DNA of 64,000 bases, taken from the NCBI GenBank assembly GCA_018819175.1, contig JAHJQQ010000012.1, positions 1 to 64,000 of the forward strand. Direction: 5' to 3'. Shown here one piece after another: positions 19,340 to 29,386 of the stretch (position 1 is its first letter; every line of letters begins with the position of its first letter). The stretch comes from Gammaproteobacteria bacterium. Its GTDB lineage: Bacteria; Pseudomonadota; Gammaproteobacteria; Thiohalobacterales; Thiohalobacteraceae. The notes beneath the pieces were generated by a model, which saw only the letters and a list, made by a program, of their open reading frames with translations, was not told where the DNA came from and made no database searches. A program made the position numbers and the translations under genes.

Positions 19340-20722
19340 TTGAATTCCACACCCCCCGAGCGCCATGCCATGTTGCCCGGTGAGCGCCGTGCGGCGCTAT
19401 CGCTGGCGGGTATTTTTTCCCTGCGTATGCTGGGGATGTTCATGATCCTGCCGGTGTTCGCCCTTTATGAGGGGCGGCTGGAAGGGGCGACTCACGCCAT
19501 GATCGGTCTGGCTATCGGTGCTTATGGTCTGACGCAGGCTATCCTGCAGATCCCCTTCGGACTCCTTTCTGACCGCATCGGGCGCAAGCCGGTGATCGCT
19601 GTGGGTCTGCTGCTGTTTGCATTGGGCAGTGTTGTCGCTGCTCTTTCAACCAGTATCTACGGCATTATTCTGGGTCGCGCAATTCAAGGCTCCGGGGCCA
19701 TCGCCGCAGCGGTCATGGCCTTGGCGGCTGATCTTACCCGTGAAGAGCAACGCACCAAGGCTATGGCGATTATCGGGATGACCATCGGTCTGTCTTTCTC
19801 GGTAGCGATGGTGGTCGGGCCGGTGTTCGATCATTGGGTCGGCCTATCCGGTATCTTCTGGTTAACCGCGATTCTTGCGAGCTGCGGGATCGCCGTTCTT
19901 TATCTGATCGTGCCGTCGCCGGAGATCAGTCGCCGTCACCGCGATGCGCAACCGGTGCCGGCACAGTTTGTGGCGGTACTGCGTGATGGTCAGTTGCTGC
20001 GGCTTAACTTCGGCATACTCAGTCTGCACATGATTTTGACCGCCAGTTTTACCGTATTGCCGCTGATCCTGCGCGATAACGTCGGCTTGCCTTCGCAGCA
20101 TCATTGGTACGTTTATCTGCCGATCCTGGCGTTGTCCGTTGCGGCCATGGTGCCGTTCATTATCATTGCGGAAAAGCGCAGACGTCTGAAGCAGGTGTTC
20201 CTGGGCGCAATCATGGTTGTCGCCTGTGCTGAATTCGGGTTGGCGTTTTGGCATATGACGTTAGTCAGCGTTTGCGTGCTGCTGTTTTTGTTCTATGTGG
20301 GCTTTAATCTGTTGGAGGCCACTTTGCCTTCGCTGATTTCGAAAGTCGCGCCGCCGGATAGCAAAGGCACTGCGATGGGTTTCTATTCCAGTTCACAATT
20401 CTTCGGTGCCTTCCTGGGCGGTTCGATGGGGGGCTGGCTACAGGGATGGGCGGGCGTCAGTGGCGTGCTGCTGTTCTGTAGCGGCGCCGCCGTTCTCTGG
20501 CTCCTGGTGGCCGCGTCCATGCGCAATCCGCGCTATCTGAGTAGCCATTTGCTGCAGGTGGGTATCGTCGATGCCCAGCGCGCCCGGGTACTGGCGCAAC
20601 GCTTCACCCAGGTGCGCGGGGTTGCGGAGGCCGTCGTGATTGGCGAAGAGGGCATCGCTTATCTCAAAGTCGATAAACACGCCCTTGATGAACAGGGGCT
20701 TGCAGCGGTTCTTGCGACTTGA
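19340..20722 (+). CDS. YajR-like major facilitator transporter with a C-terminal YAM-type domain
   Basis: 460 residues from a TTG at 19340 preceded by AAAGG; the ATG at 19370 is the alternative and gives 450. Twelve hydrophobic segments cover residues 25-395. The MFS motif A is [11 protein letters not shown], and motif [20 protein letters not shown] follows. After the last helix a soluble tail of about 60 residues ([20 protein letters not shown] to [12 protein letters not shown]) fits the ferredoxin-like YAM domain of E. coli YajR. The substrate is unknown. The order uvrA / MFS / ssb is also found in Pseudomonas. Confidence 0.8.
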   Translation: MNSTPPERHAMLPGERRAALSLAGIFSLRMLGMFMILPVFALYEGRLEGATHAMIGLAIGAYGLTQAILQIPFGLLSDRIGRKPVIAVGLLLFALGSVVAALSTSIYGIILGRAIQGSGAIAAAVMALAADLTREEQRTKAMAIIGMTIGLSFSVAMVVGPVFDHWVGLSGIFWLTAILASCGIAVLYLIVPSPEISRRHRDAQPVPAQFVAVLRDGQLLRLNFGILSLHMILTASFTVLPLILRDNVGLPSQHHWYVYLPILALSVAAMVPFIIIAEKRRRLKQVFLGAIMVVACAEFGLAFWHMTLVSVCVLLFLFYVGFNLLEATLPSLISKVAPPDSKGTAMGFYSSSQFFGAFLGGSMGGWLQGWAGVSGVLLFCSGAAVLWLLVAASMRNPRYLSSHLLQVGIVDAQRARVLAQRFTQVRGVAEAVVIGEEGIAYLKVDKHALDEQGLAAVLAT

Positions 20723-20886
20723 AAGTGGCGTCGTGACTAGGTGTTTGTCAGTCCCGTTGCGAACCCCGTATGATGCAGCCTGCTGCGCAGCCTCTGGCGT
20801 ATGAAAAGCTGGCAAACAGGCAGCGCCTTCGCGCAAGCGCGAGTGGCGGCATCTATATCAACACACATCTGGCGGGAGAAAAGGTC

Positions 20887-21351
20887 ATGGCACGCGGAGT
20901 GAACAAGGTCATTCTGGTAGGCAATCTGGGTAAAGACCCGGAAGTTCGCTATATGCCGAGCGGTGGCGCTGTTGCCAATGTCACCCTTGCCACCAGTGAG
21001 CAGTGGAAAGACAAGCAGAGCGGTGAACAGAAAGAACGTACCGAATGGCATACGGTGGTGTTTTATCAGCGCCTGGCGGAAATTGTCGGTGAATACCTCA
21101 AGAAGGGTTCGCAGATCTATATCGAAGGCAGTCTGCGTACCCGTAAATGGCAGGACAAGTCCGGCAACGACCGCTATACCACCGAAATCATCGCCAGCGA
21201 GATGCAGATGCTGGGCGGCCGTAGCGGTGGGGGCGGAGGCGGCGGTAGTAGTGCCTCCTATGGTGGTGATCGTAACTCATCGGCTCCGGCGCCTGCCGGC
21301 GGTGATGAAGGGCGTTTCAATGAGGGGTTTGATGACGACATCCCGTTCTAG
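20887..21351 (+). CDS. ssb: Single-stranded DNA-binding protein
   Basis: 154 residues from the ATG at 20887 ([20 protein letters not shown]), preceded by GGGAGAAAAGG. A longer frame opens at 20770 but its first 39 residues are unrelated. The OB fold (residues 1-110) contains [21 protein letters not shown] glycine/serine linker follows, then the acidic tip FDDDIPF that recruits repair partners. The 164 bases before it hold no other gene. Confidence 0.97.
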   Translation: MARGVNKVILVGNLGKDPEVRYMPSGGAVANVTLATSEQWKDKQSGEQKERTEWHTVVFYQRLAEIVGEYLKKGSQIYIEGSLRTRKWQDKSGNDRYTTEIIASEMQMLGGRSGGGGGGGSSASYGGDRNSSAPAPAGGDEGRFNEGFDDDIPF

Positions 21352-21374
21352 GTATCGCCTGCCTTGGTTGTAAA

Positions 21375-21409
21375 CAGCGGGACCTCAAGGGTTCCGCTTT
21401 TTTTTTGGG
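21375..21409 (+). terminator. Rho-independent terminator after ssb
   Basis: The stem AGCGGGACC / GGTTCCGCT (one G-T pair) with loop TCAAG is followed by nine T. It begins 24 bases after the ssb stop. Confidence 0.9.
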
Positions 21410-21442
21410 TAAGGATTGTGATTATTTCCAATGTCGCTGGTA

Positions 21443-21640
21443 TTACAGCCCCGCCTTTCGTAGCGCATCGAGCTGATCGCAACGTTGTTCGAACAGCCGT
21501 CGATAGAGTTGACTCAATGAACGCTCGTAGGCGCAATCACCATCACTGCTGTAACGCTGCAACTGGCGCTCAAGGAGCTGTAAGGCCGTGGAGTCGGGGG
21601 CATGATCAGGTACCCCGGCATTGAGGTTGGTGGTAGGCAT
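21443..21640 (-). CDS. Small protein of unknown function (65 residues)
   Basis: Starts MPTTNLNAGVPDHAPDSTAL at 21640, with a consensus AGGAGG eight bases upstream on the minus strand, which is why this start was preferred over a longer frame opening at 21709. The second half is an amphipathic, arginine- and leucine-rich helix region (LLERQLQRY, SLSQLYRRLFEQRC). No family was recognised. It lies between ssb and the mraZ promoter, facing away from mraZ. Confidence 0.6.
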   Translation of the reverse strand: MPTTNLNAGVPDHAPDSTALQLLERQLQRYSSDGDCAYERSLSQLYRRLFEQRCDQLDALRKAGL

Positions 21641-21932
21641 TGTTTGTCCTCCTGGGTGGCGTTCAATTCCAGCGCAGCCTAGCCCGCTTGCATGACGCCT
21701 GTGTGACATCCGATCCGATGAAGTCGATAGCGGCGCCGGTTTTGACCTAGCGTTGCTGGAGGCATGGCTATTTGCCGTAAAAAAACGGTTGATTTATGTG
21801 TTGTTTCAGGGCTGACACTAGCTCCTAAAGCCAAGGTGCTGATGTTCCAAGAGAATTGCCTCTAAGCAGTGCAATCGACGCTAAGTTACTGTCCACAAAG
21901 CCAGATTTATTCATTTCAGCCCGGCATTTCCC
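21641..21932. other. Non-coding stretch upstream of the dcw promoter
   Basis: About 290 bases with no supported ORF on either strand, more A+T-rich than its surroundings. The only structure seen is a short CCGT-A6-ACGG palindrome near 21776. The promoter of the 65-residue ORF should lie in its first part but was not identified with confidence. Confidence 0.5.
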
Positions 21933-21962
21933 TTGACAGAGTGGGTTAGCGGTTCCTATAGT
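21933..21962 (+). promoter_or_regulatory. Sigma70-type promoter of the dcw cluster
   Basis: TTGACA at 21933-21938 and TATAGT at 21957-21962 with an 18-base spacer. The -35 is perfect and the -10 has one mismatch. It lies just upstream of the MraZ operator repeats and about 60 bases before the mraZ start. This is the best promoter match seen in the window. Confidence 0.85.
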
Positions 21963-21970
21963 GTCAAGAA

Positions 21971-22003
21971 GTGGGAGAGGGTGGTTATAAGTGGCAAAAA
22001 TGG
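21971..22003 (+). promoter_or_regulatory. MraZ operator: GTGG direct repeats every 10 bp
   Basis: GTGGGAGAGG, GTGGTTATAA and GTGGCAAAAA follow head to tail at 21971, 21981 and 21991, and ATGG follows at 22000. In E. coli, MraZ represses its own promoter through TGGGN repeats spaced by 5 bases, so a 10-bp phase is expected. The repeats lie immediately after the -10 box, where bound MraZ would block transcription. Confidence 0.8.
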
Positions 22004-22021
22004 CCGTCAGAGGGGGTCTTC

Positions 22022-22474
22022 TTGTTCAGGGGTGGTAACGCCGTCAACCTTGATACCAAGGGTCGTCTTGCGCTCCCTACCCGCTATCGCGGGCAGCTGG
22101 ATGAGGAGTGCGGTGGCCATTTGGTCTTGACCGTGCACGACGACGGCTGCCTGCTGCTGTACCCCGCCCCGGAATGGGAGGACATCGAGCGCAAGCTGGT
22201 GCGTCTTCCCAATCAGAACAAACAGACCCGGCATCTGCAGCGCATGCTCCTGGGGCATGCCACCGAGGTCGACATCGACAGTCATGGCCGCATCCTGGTG
22301 CCACCCCGCCTGCGCGATTTTGCCAAGCTCGACAAACGTGTCGTGCTGGCGGGTTTGGGCAAGAAATTTGAAATCTGGAACGAAGAGATCTGGGAACAGG
22401 GTTGCAATGACTGGGTGGCTACGGCGGGCGATGAAACCAATATGCCCGAGTCCCTGGAAAGTCTGATTCTCTGA
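22022..22474 (+). CDS. mraZ: Transcriptional regulator MraZ
   Basis: 150 residues from a TTG at 22022 with AGGGGG six bases upstream. Translation from TTG gives MFRGGNAVNLDTKGRLALPT, matching the family start; the longer frame from GTG 21971 would start inside the operator. Two SpoVT/AbrB-like halves are visible, NLDTKGRLALPTRYR and VDIDSHGRILVPPRLRDFAK. MraZ is a ring-forming DNA-binding repressor of the dcw cluster. The rare start codon may keep its level low. Confidence 0.93.
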   Translation: MFRGGNAVNLDTKGRLALPTRYRGQLDEECGGHLVLTVHDDGCLLLYPAPEWEDIERKLVRLPNQNKQTRHLQRMLLGHATEVDIDSHGRILVPPRLRDFAKLDKRVVLAGLGKKFEIWNEEIWEQGCNDWVATAGDETNMPESLESLIL

Positions 22475-22478
22475 TTCC

Positions 22479-23414
22479 ATGGGCCAGCAATTAACGCATC
22501 GTCCAGTGCTTCTAGAAGAGGTGCTGGCAGCACTGGCTGTGAAACCGAATGGTATCTATATCGATGGCACCTTCGGGCGTGGCGGCCACGCAGCGGAAAT
22601 TTTGAAACGGCTGGATGCGCAAGGACAGTTGTACGCAATCGACAAGGATCCGGTCGCAGTACAGGCGGGCATGGATCGATTTGGAAATGACGCGCGGTTT
22701 CACATGCAACGAGGCACGTTCGCCATGCTGGCCCAGCTAGCGCGGGAACAGGGTATCGCGGGCCGGGTCGCTGGCGTGTTGTTGGATCTGGGGGTGTCTT
22801 CGCCGCAACTGGATGACCCGGAACGAGGCTTCAGTTTTCTTAAAGACGGGCCACTCGATATGCGCATGGATCCGGAACAGGGTGTGAGTGCGGCGCAATG
22901 GCTGGCGCAGGCGGATGAAGCAGAGATCGCGCGAATATTGTTTGTGTACGGAGAGGAGCGTTTTGCCCGACGTATCGCCAAGTCAATTGTGCAGACGCGT
23001 GACGAGCAACCGATCACGACCACACACCAGCTCGCGGAACTGATTGCCGCTGCCGTACCCACGCGCGACCGCCATAAAAACCCGGCGACGCGCAGTTTTC
23101 AGGCGTTGCGTATTCAAGTCAATCAGGAATTGCAGGATTTGGAATCGGCGTTGGAGCAGGTTGTTGATGTCCTGGCGCCGGGAGGGCGTCTTGCTGTGAT
23201 CAGTTTTCATTCACTGGAAGATCGCTTGGTAAAGCGTTTTATGCGTCGCGAGAGTCGCGGTGAAGAAATGCCGTTGGATCTGCCCGTGACGGGTGGTCCG
23301 GCGCCGGGGCGTTTGAAGCTGATTGGCAAGGCTGTGCAGGCAGGCAGCGACGAGATAGCGGTAAATCCACGTGCGCGCAGCGCCATCCTGCGTATAGCAG
23401 AGCGGCAGCAATGA
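22479..23414 (+). CDS. rsmH: 16S rRNA m4C1402 methyltransferase
   Basis: 311 residues (also called MraW). HRPVLLEEVLAALAVKPNGI and YIDGTFGRGGHAAEIL form the SAM-binding start. LLDLGVSSPQLDDPERGFSF and GGRLAVISFHSLEDRLVKRF are diagnostic. It methylates the N4 of C1402 in the P-site of 16S rRNA. It is four bases after mraZ and overlaps ftsL by ATGA. Confidence 0.97.
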   Translation: MGQQLTHRPVLLEEVLAALAVKPNGIYIDGTFGRGGHAAEILKRLDAQGQLYAIDKDPVAVQAGMDRFGNDARFHMQRGTFAMLAQLAREQGIAGRVAGVLLDLGVSSPQLDDPERGFSFLKDGPLDMRMDPEQGVSAAQWLAQADEAEIARILFVYGEERFARRIAKSIVQTRDEQPITTTHQLAELIAAAVPTRDRHKNPATRSFQALRIQVNQELQDLESALEQVVDVLAPGGRLAVISFHSLEDRLVKRFMRRESRGEEMPLDLPVTGGPAPGRLKLIGKAVQAGSDEIAVNPRARSAILRIAERQQ

Positions 23415-23680
23415 AGGGTCCGGGTTTGCTGCTGCCGTTGCTGGTGCTCGCCGTGATTGCCTCGGCCATTGGCGTTGTTTACAGCAAACACCTGAGTCGC
23501 AAGCAGTTCGTTGAATTGCAGCGACTGGAGTCGGATCGGGATGAAATGAATATCGAATGGGGTCAGTTGCAATTGGAGCAGAGCACCGTGGCAACGCATG
23601 GTCGAATTGAAGAGCTGGCGCGCTTGCAGCTCAAAATGACCATGCCCGATCCGAATGTCGTGGTGATTGTGCAGCCATGA
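23411..23680 (+). CDS. ftsL: Cell division protein FtsL
   Basis: 89 residues: one membrane helix at about 5-24 (LLLPLLVLAVIASAIGVVYS), then a periplasmic coiled-coil (KHLSRKQFVELQRLESDRDE) and the short conserved end LARLQLKMTMPDPNVVVIVQ. FtsL forms a complex with FtsB and FtsQ and activates FtsWI. It is recognised by position and layout, as sequence conservation is low. It overlaps both neighbours by ATGA. Confidence 0.93.
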   Translation: MKGPGLLLPLLVLAVIASAIGVVYSKHLSRKQFVELQRLESDRDEMNIEWGQLQLEQSTVATHGRIEELARLQLKMTMPDPNVVVIVQP

Positions 23681-25398
23681 AAAGTCGCGGCGGTATGTCG
23701 GAATATGTTGTGCGTAGACGGATTGTGCTGGGGCTGTTCGCCACGGCGTTCGTTGCGCTGGTCTGGCGAGCGGTGGACCTGCAGGTGTTCAATCAGGATT
23801 TCCTGCAGAACCAGGGCGATGCACGACATCTGCGTGTTGTGACCCTGGCTGCGCACCGAGGCATGATTTTGGATCGTAATGGTGAACCGCTGGCGGTAAG
23901 TACGCCGGTGGATTCCGTGTGGGCGAATCCCCAGGAACTGGCGACCGGACGTGAATATTGGTCGGCACTCGCCAAGATTCTGCAGCTCGACCCGGATCAG
24001 ATGCGGCGCCAGTTGGAAGCGCGCTCCGAGCGTGAGTTTGTCTATCTGAAGCGTCATGTCGACCCCACCGTGGCCGCGCAGATTCGTAGTCTTGGCGCGC
24101 CGGGTGTTGCCTTGCAGCGTGAATATCGTCGTTATTACCCCGATGGTGAAGTGACCGCGCAGGTGCTGGGTTTCACGGATGTCGATGATGTGGGTCAGGA
24201 AGGTCTGGAGCTGGCGTACGAAGATTGGATGCGCGGTGAGTCCGGTGCCAAGCGTGTCATCAAAGATGGTAAGCATTCCATTATCGAAAACGTCGAGAGC
24301 ATCCGTCCGGCGCGACCGGGGCGCGACCTTACGCTGAGTATCGATCGGCGTATTCAATATCTGGCCTATCGCGAATTGAAGGCTGCCGTGCAGCAGCACA
24401 AGGCGCGTTCAGGTTCGGTTGTGGTGTTGGATACCACGACGGGCGAAATTCTGGCGATGGTCAATCAACCGTCCTATAACCCAAATAATCGCAGCCATTT
24501 GAAGCCGAGTCAGATCCGTAACCGCGCAGTCACGGATCTCTTTGAGCCGGGTTCGACACTCAAGGCCTTTACCGTTGCCTGTGGTTTGGAGTCGGGTAAA
24601 TACCGTCCGGAGACGCAGATCGATACCACGCCGGGTTTCTATCGCGTTGGCTCGAATCTGGTGCGCGATGTACATAACTACGGTCCTCTGGATGTAGTCG
24701 GTGTGATCCGTAAATCCAGCAATGTGGGCTCCAGCAAGATTGCCCTGTCGCTCGATAAAGAGATGTTCTGGAACAAGTTGCACCAGCTGGGCTTCGGTAC
24801 GGTCTCGGCCAGTGGGTTTCCCGGTGAAGCCTCCGGGCTGCTGGTGAACTATCGTCGCTGGCGTATTTTCGAACAGGCGACACTGTCATTCGGTTATGGG
24901 ATGTCGGCAACGCCGCTGCAGTTGGCGCAAGCCTATGGCGTACTCGCGGCCGATGGCGAGATGCGGCCGGCCTCATTTCTCAAGCTCGACAAGGCGCCAC
25001 GCGGTGAACGTGTTTTCTCCCAGCGTACCGCGCGGGAAATGCGTTTGATGCTTGAAGAGGCTGTCGGTCCCGATGGCACAGCTCCGGCGGCGCGCGTTTC
25101 TGGATACCGCGTGGGTGGTAAGACCGGTACCGTGCGCAAATCGATTGCGGGTGGTTATGCCGACAACCGTTATGTCTCCGTGTTTGCAGGTTTTGCCCCG
25201 TCCAGCAAGTCGCGACTGGCGATTGCCGTGATGATCGACGAACCAAGCAATGGCGATTACTACGGCGGCAAGGTGGCTGCGCCGGTATTTTCCGCCGTGA
25301 TGGCGGGCGCATTGAGGTTTCTGAATGTGGCGCCGGATGCGCTGGAGAAACCGGATGTTCCAACGGCACAGCATGTGGCGCTGGGAGGTCAGCTATGA
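23677..25398 (+). CDS. ftsI: Peptidoglycan transpeptidase FtsI (PBP3)
   Basis: 573 residues: a membrane helix near 12-31, a pedestal domain, and a transpeptidase domain. The catalytic motifs are all present: Ser293-Thr-Leu-Lys296, Ser347-Ser348-Asn349 and Lys482-Thr-Gly484. It crosslinks septal peptidoglycan as partner of FtsW and is a beta-lactam target. It overlaps ftsL and murE by ATGA. Confidence 0.97.
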   Translation: MKSRGGMSEYVVRRRIVLGLFATAFVALVWRAVDLQVFNQDFLQNQGDARHLRVVTLAAHRGMILDRNGEPLAVSTPVDSVWANPQELATGREYWSALAKILQLDPDQMRRQLEARSEREFVYLKRHVDPTVAAQIRSLGAPGVALQREYRRYYPDGEVTAQVLGFTDVDDVGQEGLELAYEDWMRGESGAKRVIKDGKHSIIENVESIRPARPGRDLTLSIDRRIQYLAYRELKAAVQQHKARSGSVVVLDTTTGEILAMVNQPSYNPNNRSHLKPSQIRNRAVTDLFEPGSTLKAFTVACGLESGKYRPETQIDTTPGFYRVGSNLVRDVHNYGPLDVVGVIRKSSNVGSSKIALSLDKEMFWNKLHQLGFGTVSASGFPGEASGLLVNYRRWRIFEQATLSFGYGMSATPLQLAQAYGVLAADGEMRPASFLKLDKAPRGERVFSQRTAREMRLMLEEAVGPDGTAPAARVSGYRVGGKTGTVRKSIAGGYADNRYVSVFAGFAPSSKSRLAIAVMIDEPSNGDYYGGKVAAPVFSAVMAGALRFLNVAPDALEKPDVPTAQHVALGGQL

Positions 25399-26936
25399 TG
25401 GCTGCGCCTTCGTTGGATCAAGCGCCATTACTGTCCCAGCTGTTGCAGGGCGTCATACGGGTAAACACCGCGCAGGATGTCAAAGTCATCGGGTTGGCAA
25501 CGGATAGCCGCCAAGTGCGTCCCGGTTACCTGTTTCTGGCCGTGGCCGGAACGCAAGTGCATGGTGCCAAGTTTGTCGCGGATGCGATCGCTGCCGGCGC
25601 GGCGGCTATTCTCTGGGAACCCACGGAGGCTGTCACTGAGATTGCGCAGTCGCAATCTGCCGCAAGGCTGCCGATTATCGCTGTCACCGATTTGGGTCGG
25701 CGGGTCAGCATCATTGCCGATCGTTTCTACGGTCATCCTTCACAGTCGTTGTTCGTGGTCGGTGTGACTGGTACTGACGGCAAGACGTCCTGCACCCATT
25801 TCATCGCGCAAGCCCTGCATACAGCAGAGGCGCCCTGTGGCTTGATCGGTACCCTGGGTTATGGCTTCTATGGTGCATTGCGCGCCGGGCTGCATACCAC
25901 GCCGGATGCCTTGACGCTGCAGCAGGAGATGGCCGCGTTGAATGAAGGTGGCGCGCAGGCCGTTGCCATGGAGGTTTCATCGCACGGTCTTGATCAGGGG
26001 CGCGCGATCGGCATTGCGATCGATGTTGCGGTGCTGACTAATCTGAGTCGCGATCACCTTGATTATCACGGCAGTGAGGCAGCCTACGCCCACGCCAAGC
26101 GACGTTTGTTCATGCATCCCGACCTGGGCAGTGCTGTAATCAATCTTGATGATGATTTCGGCCAGGCATTGCTGGCCGAGCTGCCGTCTGAGTTGCCGGT
26201 CATCGGCTATACCCGGCAGGTCGAAATACTGGAGCGAATCACTCGCCCGAATACCCGTTGGGTTGCATCCCGCTCAATCGAAACCAGCATGCAGGGTATG
26301 CGCATCAGTGTGCACAGCAGCTGGGGCGATGGTGAATTGCGTACCCGTCTGCTGGGGCGGTTCAATGCCAGCAATTTGCTGGCGTCACTGGCTGTATTGC
26401 TGGTGCGCGGTATTGCCTTTGAAGATGCCTTGGCTCGCTTGGCGCAGGTGCAGACCGTACCGGGGCGCATGGAGGCTTTCGGCGGTGGAGCGCAGCAGCC
26501 GTTGGTTGTGGTCGATTATGCGCATACGCCGCGTGCACTTGAACAAGTGCTGATCGCTCTGCGCGAGCATTGCAGTGGCCACCTCTGGTGTGTCTTCGGT
26601 GCCGGCGGTGAACGTGATGCCGGCAAGCGCCCGTTGATGGGTGAGGTGGCTGAACGGTTGGCGAATCACGTTGTGCTGACGGATGACAACCCGCGTCACG
26701 AAGATGCAACCCAGATCGTCATGGATATCCTGGCCGGCATGGCTAAGCCGGATGCAGTCTATGTGGAACGCAACCGCGGTCAGGCAATCGCGCAGGCGTT
26801 GTCCAGCAGCGGGCCCGGTGACATTGTGCTGGTCGCCGGCAAGGGGCATGAGAATTACCAGCAGATAGGTTCACGACGGATTCCCTACAGCGATCGCGAT
26901 CAGGTGCGTGCACTGCTGGGAGACGACGCATCATGA
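25395..26936 (+). CDS. murE: UDP-MurNAc-tripeptide synthetase, meso-DAP adding
   Basis: 513 residues. The ATP loop is GTDGKT (126-131), followed by the ligase motifs HGLDQGRAIGIAIDVAVLTN and VVDYAHTPRALEQVLIAL. The DDNPRHE motif selects meso-diaminopimelate rather than lysine, so the wall is of the A1-gamma (Gram-negative) type. It acts in the cytoplasm after MurD. Two adjacent ATGs (25395, 25398) are possible starts. Confidence 0.97.
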   Translation: MMAAPSLDQAPLLSQLLQGVIRVNTAQDVKVIGLATDSRQVRPGYLFLAVAGTQVHGAKFVADAIAAGAAAILWEPTEAVTEIAQSQSAARLPIIAVTDLGRRVSIIADRFYGHPSQSLFVVGVTGTDGKTSCTHFIAQALHTAEAPCGLIGTLGYGFYGALRAGLHTTPDALTLQQEMAALNEGGAQAVAMEVSSHGLDQGRAIGIAIDVAVLTNLSRDHLDYHGSEAAYAHAKRRLFMHPDLGSAVINLDDDFGQALLAELPSELPVIGYTRQVEILERITRPNTRWVASRSIETSMQGMRISVHSSWGDGELRTRLLGRFNASNLLASLAVLLVRGIAFEDALARLAQVQTVPGRMEAFGGGAQQPLVVVDYAHTPRALEQVLIALREHCSGHLWCVFGAGGERDAGKRPLMGEVAERLANHVVLTDDNPRHEDATQIVMDILAGMAKPDAVYVERNRGQAIAQALSSSGPGDIVLVAGKGHENYQQIGSRRIPYSDRDQVRALLGDDAS

Positions 26937-28291
26937 TGGCCATGCAGCTGTCTGAAGCCGCGGATCTGCTGCAGGCGCAGTTTACCGGGCCGGATGCGCA
27001 CTTCTCCGGCATCAGTACGGATACGCGTGGCATCGCCGCGATGAACCTGTTTTTCGCCTTGGTTGGCCCGAATTTCGATGGGCATGACTATGTTGGTCAG
27101 GCGCAGTCGAAGTCCGCGGCTGCCGCTGTTGTCAGTCGTTCGTTGGTCACCCCGTTGCCGCTGTTGCAGGTTGCCGATACCCGTTTGGCACTCGGGCAGT
27201 TGGCGCGGCATTGGCGCGCCCGTTTCAGTATCCCGGTGATCGGTATCACCGGTAGCAATGGCAAGACCACGGTCAAGGAAATGATTGCGGCCATTCTGGC
27301 TTGCCAAGGTCCGGTGCTGGCGACCAAGGGCAATCTCAATAATGACATTGGCGTGCCACTGACGCTGGCCGGGCTCGGTAGCGATCATCGCAGTGCGGTT
27401 GTGGAAATGGGTGCAAATCATGCCGGTGAGATTGCTTATCTGGCGGGATTGGCGCGTCCCACAGTCGGGATTGTCACCAACGCCGGTCCCGCGCATCTGG
27501 AAGGTTTCGGTTCACTCGATGGTGTGGCGCATGCCAAGGGCGAGATGTTCAAAGCCTTGAGCGATGATGCCGTGGCCGTCATCAATGCGGACGATCATTA
27601 TGCGCCGCTCTGGAAGGGTTTTGCGCAAGGCCGTCAAACCCTGACGTTCGGTCTGCAGGCTGCAGCCGATGTTACGGCGACTTATAGCGCCGAGGCTACG
27701 GGGACTCGTCTCGAATTGCGTACCCCGCAAGGCCTGATCAATGTACAGCTGCCGTTGTTGGGTCGCCACAATGTGATCAATGCATTGGGTGCCGCGGCGG
27801 CTGCGTTGGCGGCCGGTGCGCAGCTCGAGCAAGTGCGTCAGGGTCTCGAAGGTTTAGGTGGAGTGTCCGGTCGATTGCAGCGTAAGCAGCGCCGTGACGG
27901 CGGACTGATTATCGACGATACCTACAACGCAAACCCGGCTTCGATGCGTGCCGCCATCGATGTGCTGAAGGAATATCCCGGCGAGCGTTGGTTGATACTC
28001 GGTGATATGGGTGAGCTGGGCGACAACAGCGCTGCACTGCATGCCGAAATCGGTGCCTATGCCGCGCAGGCGGGCATCGATCAGCTCTTTACCCTGGGTG
28101 AATTGGCGCGACAAACCGCGCGTGCCTGGGGAGCGCGCGCGCAGGCCTTTGTTGATCTCGCGCCGCTGATGGTGGCGCTGGAAAACAATCTGCGCCCCGA
28201 CATCACCGTGCTGGTGAAAGGTTCACGCAGTATGGGTATGGAGCGTGTGGTGCAGGCATTGACCGGCACAACACAGGGAGGGCATGCCTGA
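26933..28291 (+). CDS. murF: UDP-MurNAc-tripeptide D-alanyl-D-alanine ligase
   Basis: 452 residues. The ATP loop is [16 protein letters not shown], then [36 protein letters not shown] and [18 protein letters not shown], all MurF blocks. It adds D-Ala-D-Ala, made by Ddl encoded downstream, to complete the UDP-MurNAc-pentapeptide. It overlaps murE by ATGA, and its TGA shares a base with the mraY ATG. Confidence 0.97.
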   Translation: MMAMQLSEAADLLQAQFTGPDAHFSGISTDTRGIAAMNLFFALVGPNFDGHDYVGQAQSKSAAAAVVSRSLVTPLPLLQVADTRLALGQLARHWRARFSIPVIGITGSNGKTTVKEMIAAILACQGPVLATKGNLNNDIGVPLTLAGLGSDHRSAVVEMGANHAGEIAYLAGLARPTVGIVTNAGPAHLEGFGSLDGVAHAKGEMFKALSDDAVAVINADDHYAPLWKGFAQGRQTLTFGLQAAADVTATYSAEATGTRLELRTPQGLINVQLPLLGRHNVINALGAAAAALAAGAQLEQVRQGLEGLGGVSGRLQRKQRRDGGLIIDDTYNANPASMRAAIDVLKEYPGERWLILGDMGELGDNSAALHAEIGAYAAQAGIDQLFTLGELARQTARAWGARAQAFVDLAPLMVALENNLRPDITVLVKGSRSMGMERVVQALTGTTQGGHA

Positions 28292-29373
28292 TGTTGTTGC
28301 TGTTGGCCGATTATCTGAGTCAGTACTATCGTGGCTTCAATGTCTTCCAGTACCTGACCCTGCGCGCCATTCTCGGTGTTCTCACGGCGCTGACCATTTC
28401 GCTGATGGTCGGTCCCGCCATGATCCGTTGGTTGAGCCAATATCAGATCGGCCAGCACGTGCGTAATGACGGACCGCAAACGCACCTCAGCAAGGCGGGT
28501 ACGCCGACCATGGGTGGCGCGCTGATTCTGGTCGCCATCGCCATGACGACGTTGTTGTGGTCGGATCTGCATAACCGGTATGTCTGGGTGGTGCTTGCCG
28601 TGACCATGCTGTTCGGTGTGATCGGCTGGGTCGATGACTATAAAAAGCTCGTGTTGCGCAACTCCAAAGGCTTGGCCGGACGTTGGAAATATTTCTGGCA
28701 ATCCGTGATCGCGCTGGCAGTCGGCGGCATCCTGTTCGCTACCGCGCAGACCCCGGCCGAAACGCAATTATTGGTGCCGTTTTTCAAGGATGTCGCCATT
28801 GATCTGGGGCTTGGCTATGTGTTGCTGTGCTATTTCGTCATTGTCGGATCGAGTAACGCCGTCAATCTTACCGACGGGTTGGATGGGCTCGCCATTCTAC
28901 CGACGGTGATGGTGGCTGCTGCGCTGGCCGTGTTCGCCTATGCGACGGGCAATTTCAATTTCGCCAGCTATCTCAGCATTCCCTACATCCGCGATGTCGG
29001 CGAGGTGGCGATCTTTTGCGGCGCCATCGTCGGCGCCGGTTTGGGTTTCCTTTGGTTCAACGCCTATCCCGCTCAGGTATTCATGGGCGATGTGGGGGCC
29101 TTGGCGCTTGGCGCGGCCTTGGGTGTGGTTGCCATTGTGGTCCGTCAAGAGCTGGTCTTGCTGGTGATGGGCGGCGTGTTCGTCATGGAAACCGTATCGG
29201 TCATTTTGCAGGTAGCCTCGTTCAAACTGACGGGGCGCCGCATCTTTCGTATGGCGCCGCTGCATCATCATTTTGAACTCAAGGGATGGCCGGAGCCGCG
29301 CGTGATTGTGCGTTTCTGGATTATCACGGTGATCCTGGTGTTGGTCGGTTTGGCAACGCTGAAGATTCGTTAG
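28291..29373 (+). CDS. mraY: Phospho-MurNAc-pentapeptide translocase MraY
   Basis: 360 residues with ten predicted membrane helices. [51 protein letters not shown] and [15 protein letters not shown] carry the catalytic Asp residues, and [18 protein letters not shown] is the final cytoplasmic signature. It transfers phospho-MurNAc-pentapeptide to undecaprenyl phosphate, making lipid I. Confidence 0.98.
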   Translation: MLLLLADYLSQYYRGFNVFQYLTLRAILGVLTALTISLMVGPAMIRWLSQYQIGQHVRNDGPQTHLSKAGTPTMGGALILVAIAMTTLLWSDLHNRYVWVVLAVTMLFGVIGWVDDYKKLVLRNSKGLAGRWKYFWQSVIALAVGGILFATAQTPAETQLLVPFFKDVAIDLGLGYVLLCYFVIVGSSNAVNLTDGLDGLAILPTVMVAAALAVFAYATGNFNFASYLSIPYIRDVGEVAIFCGAIVGAGLGFLWFNAYPAQVFMGDVGALALGAALGVVAIVVRQELVLLVMGGVFVMETVSVILQVASFKLTGRRIFRMAPLHHHFELKGWPEPRVIVRFWIITVILVLVGLATLKIR

Positions 29374-29386
29374 TGAGGACTGTCAA

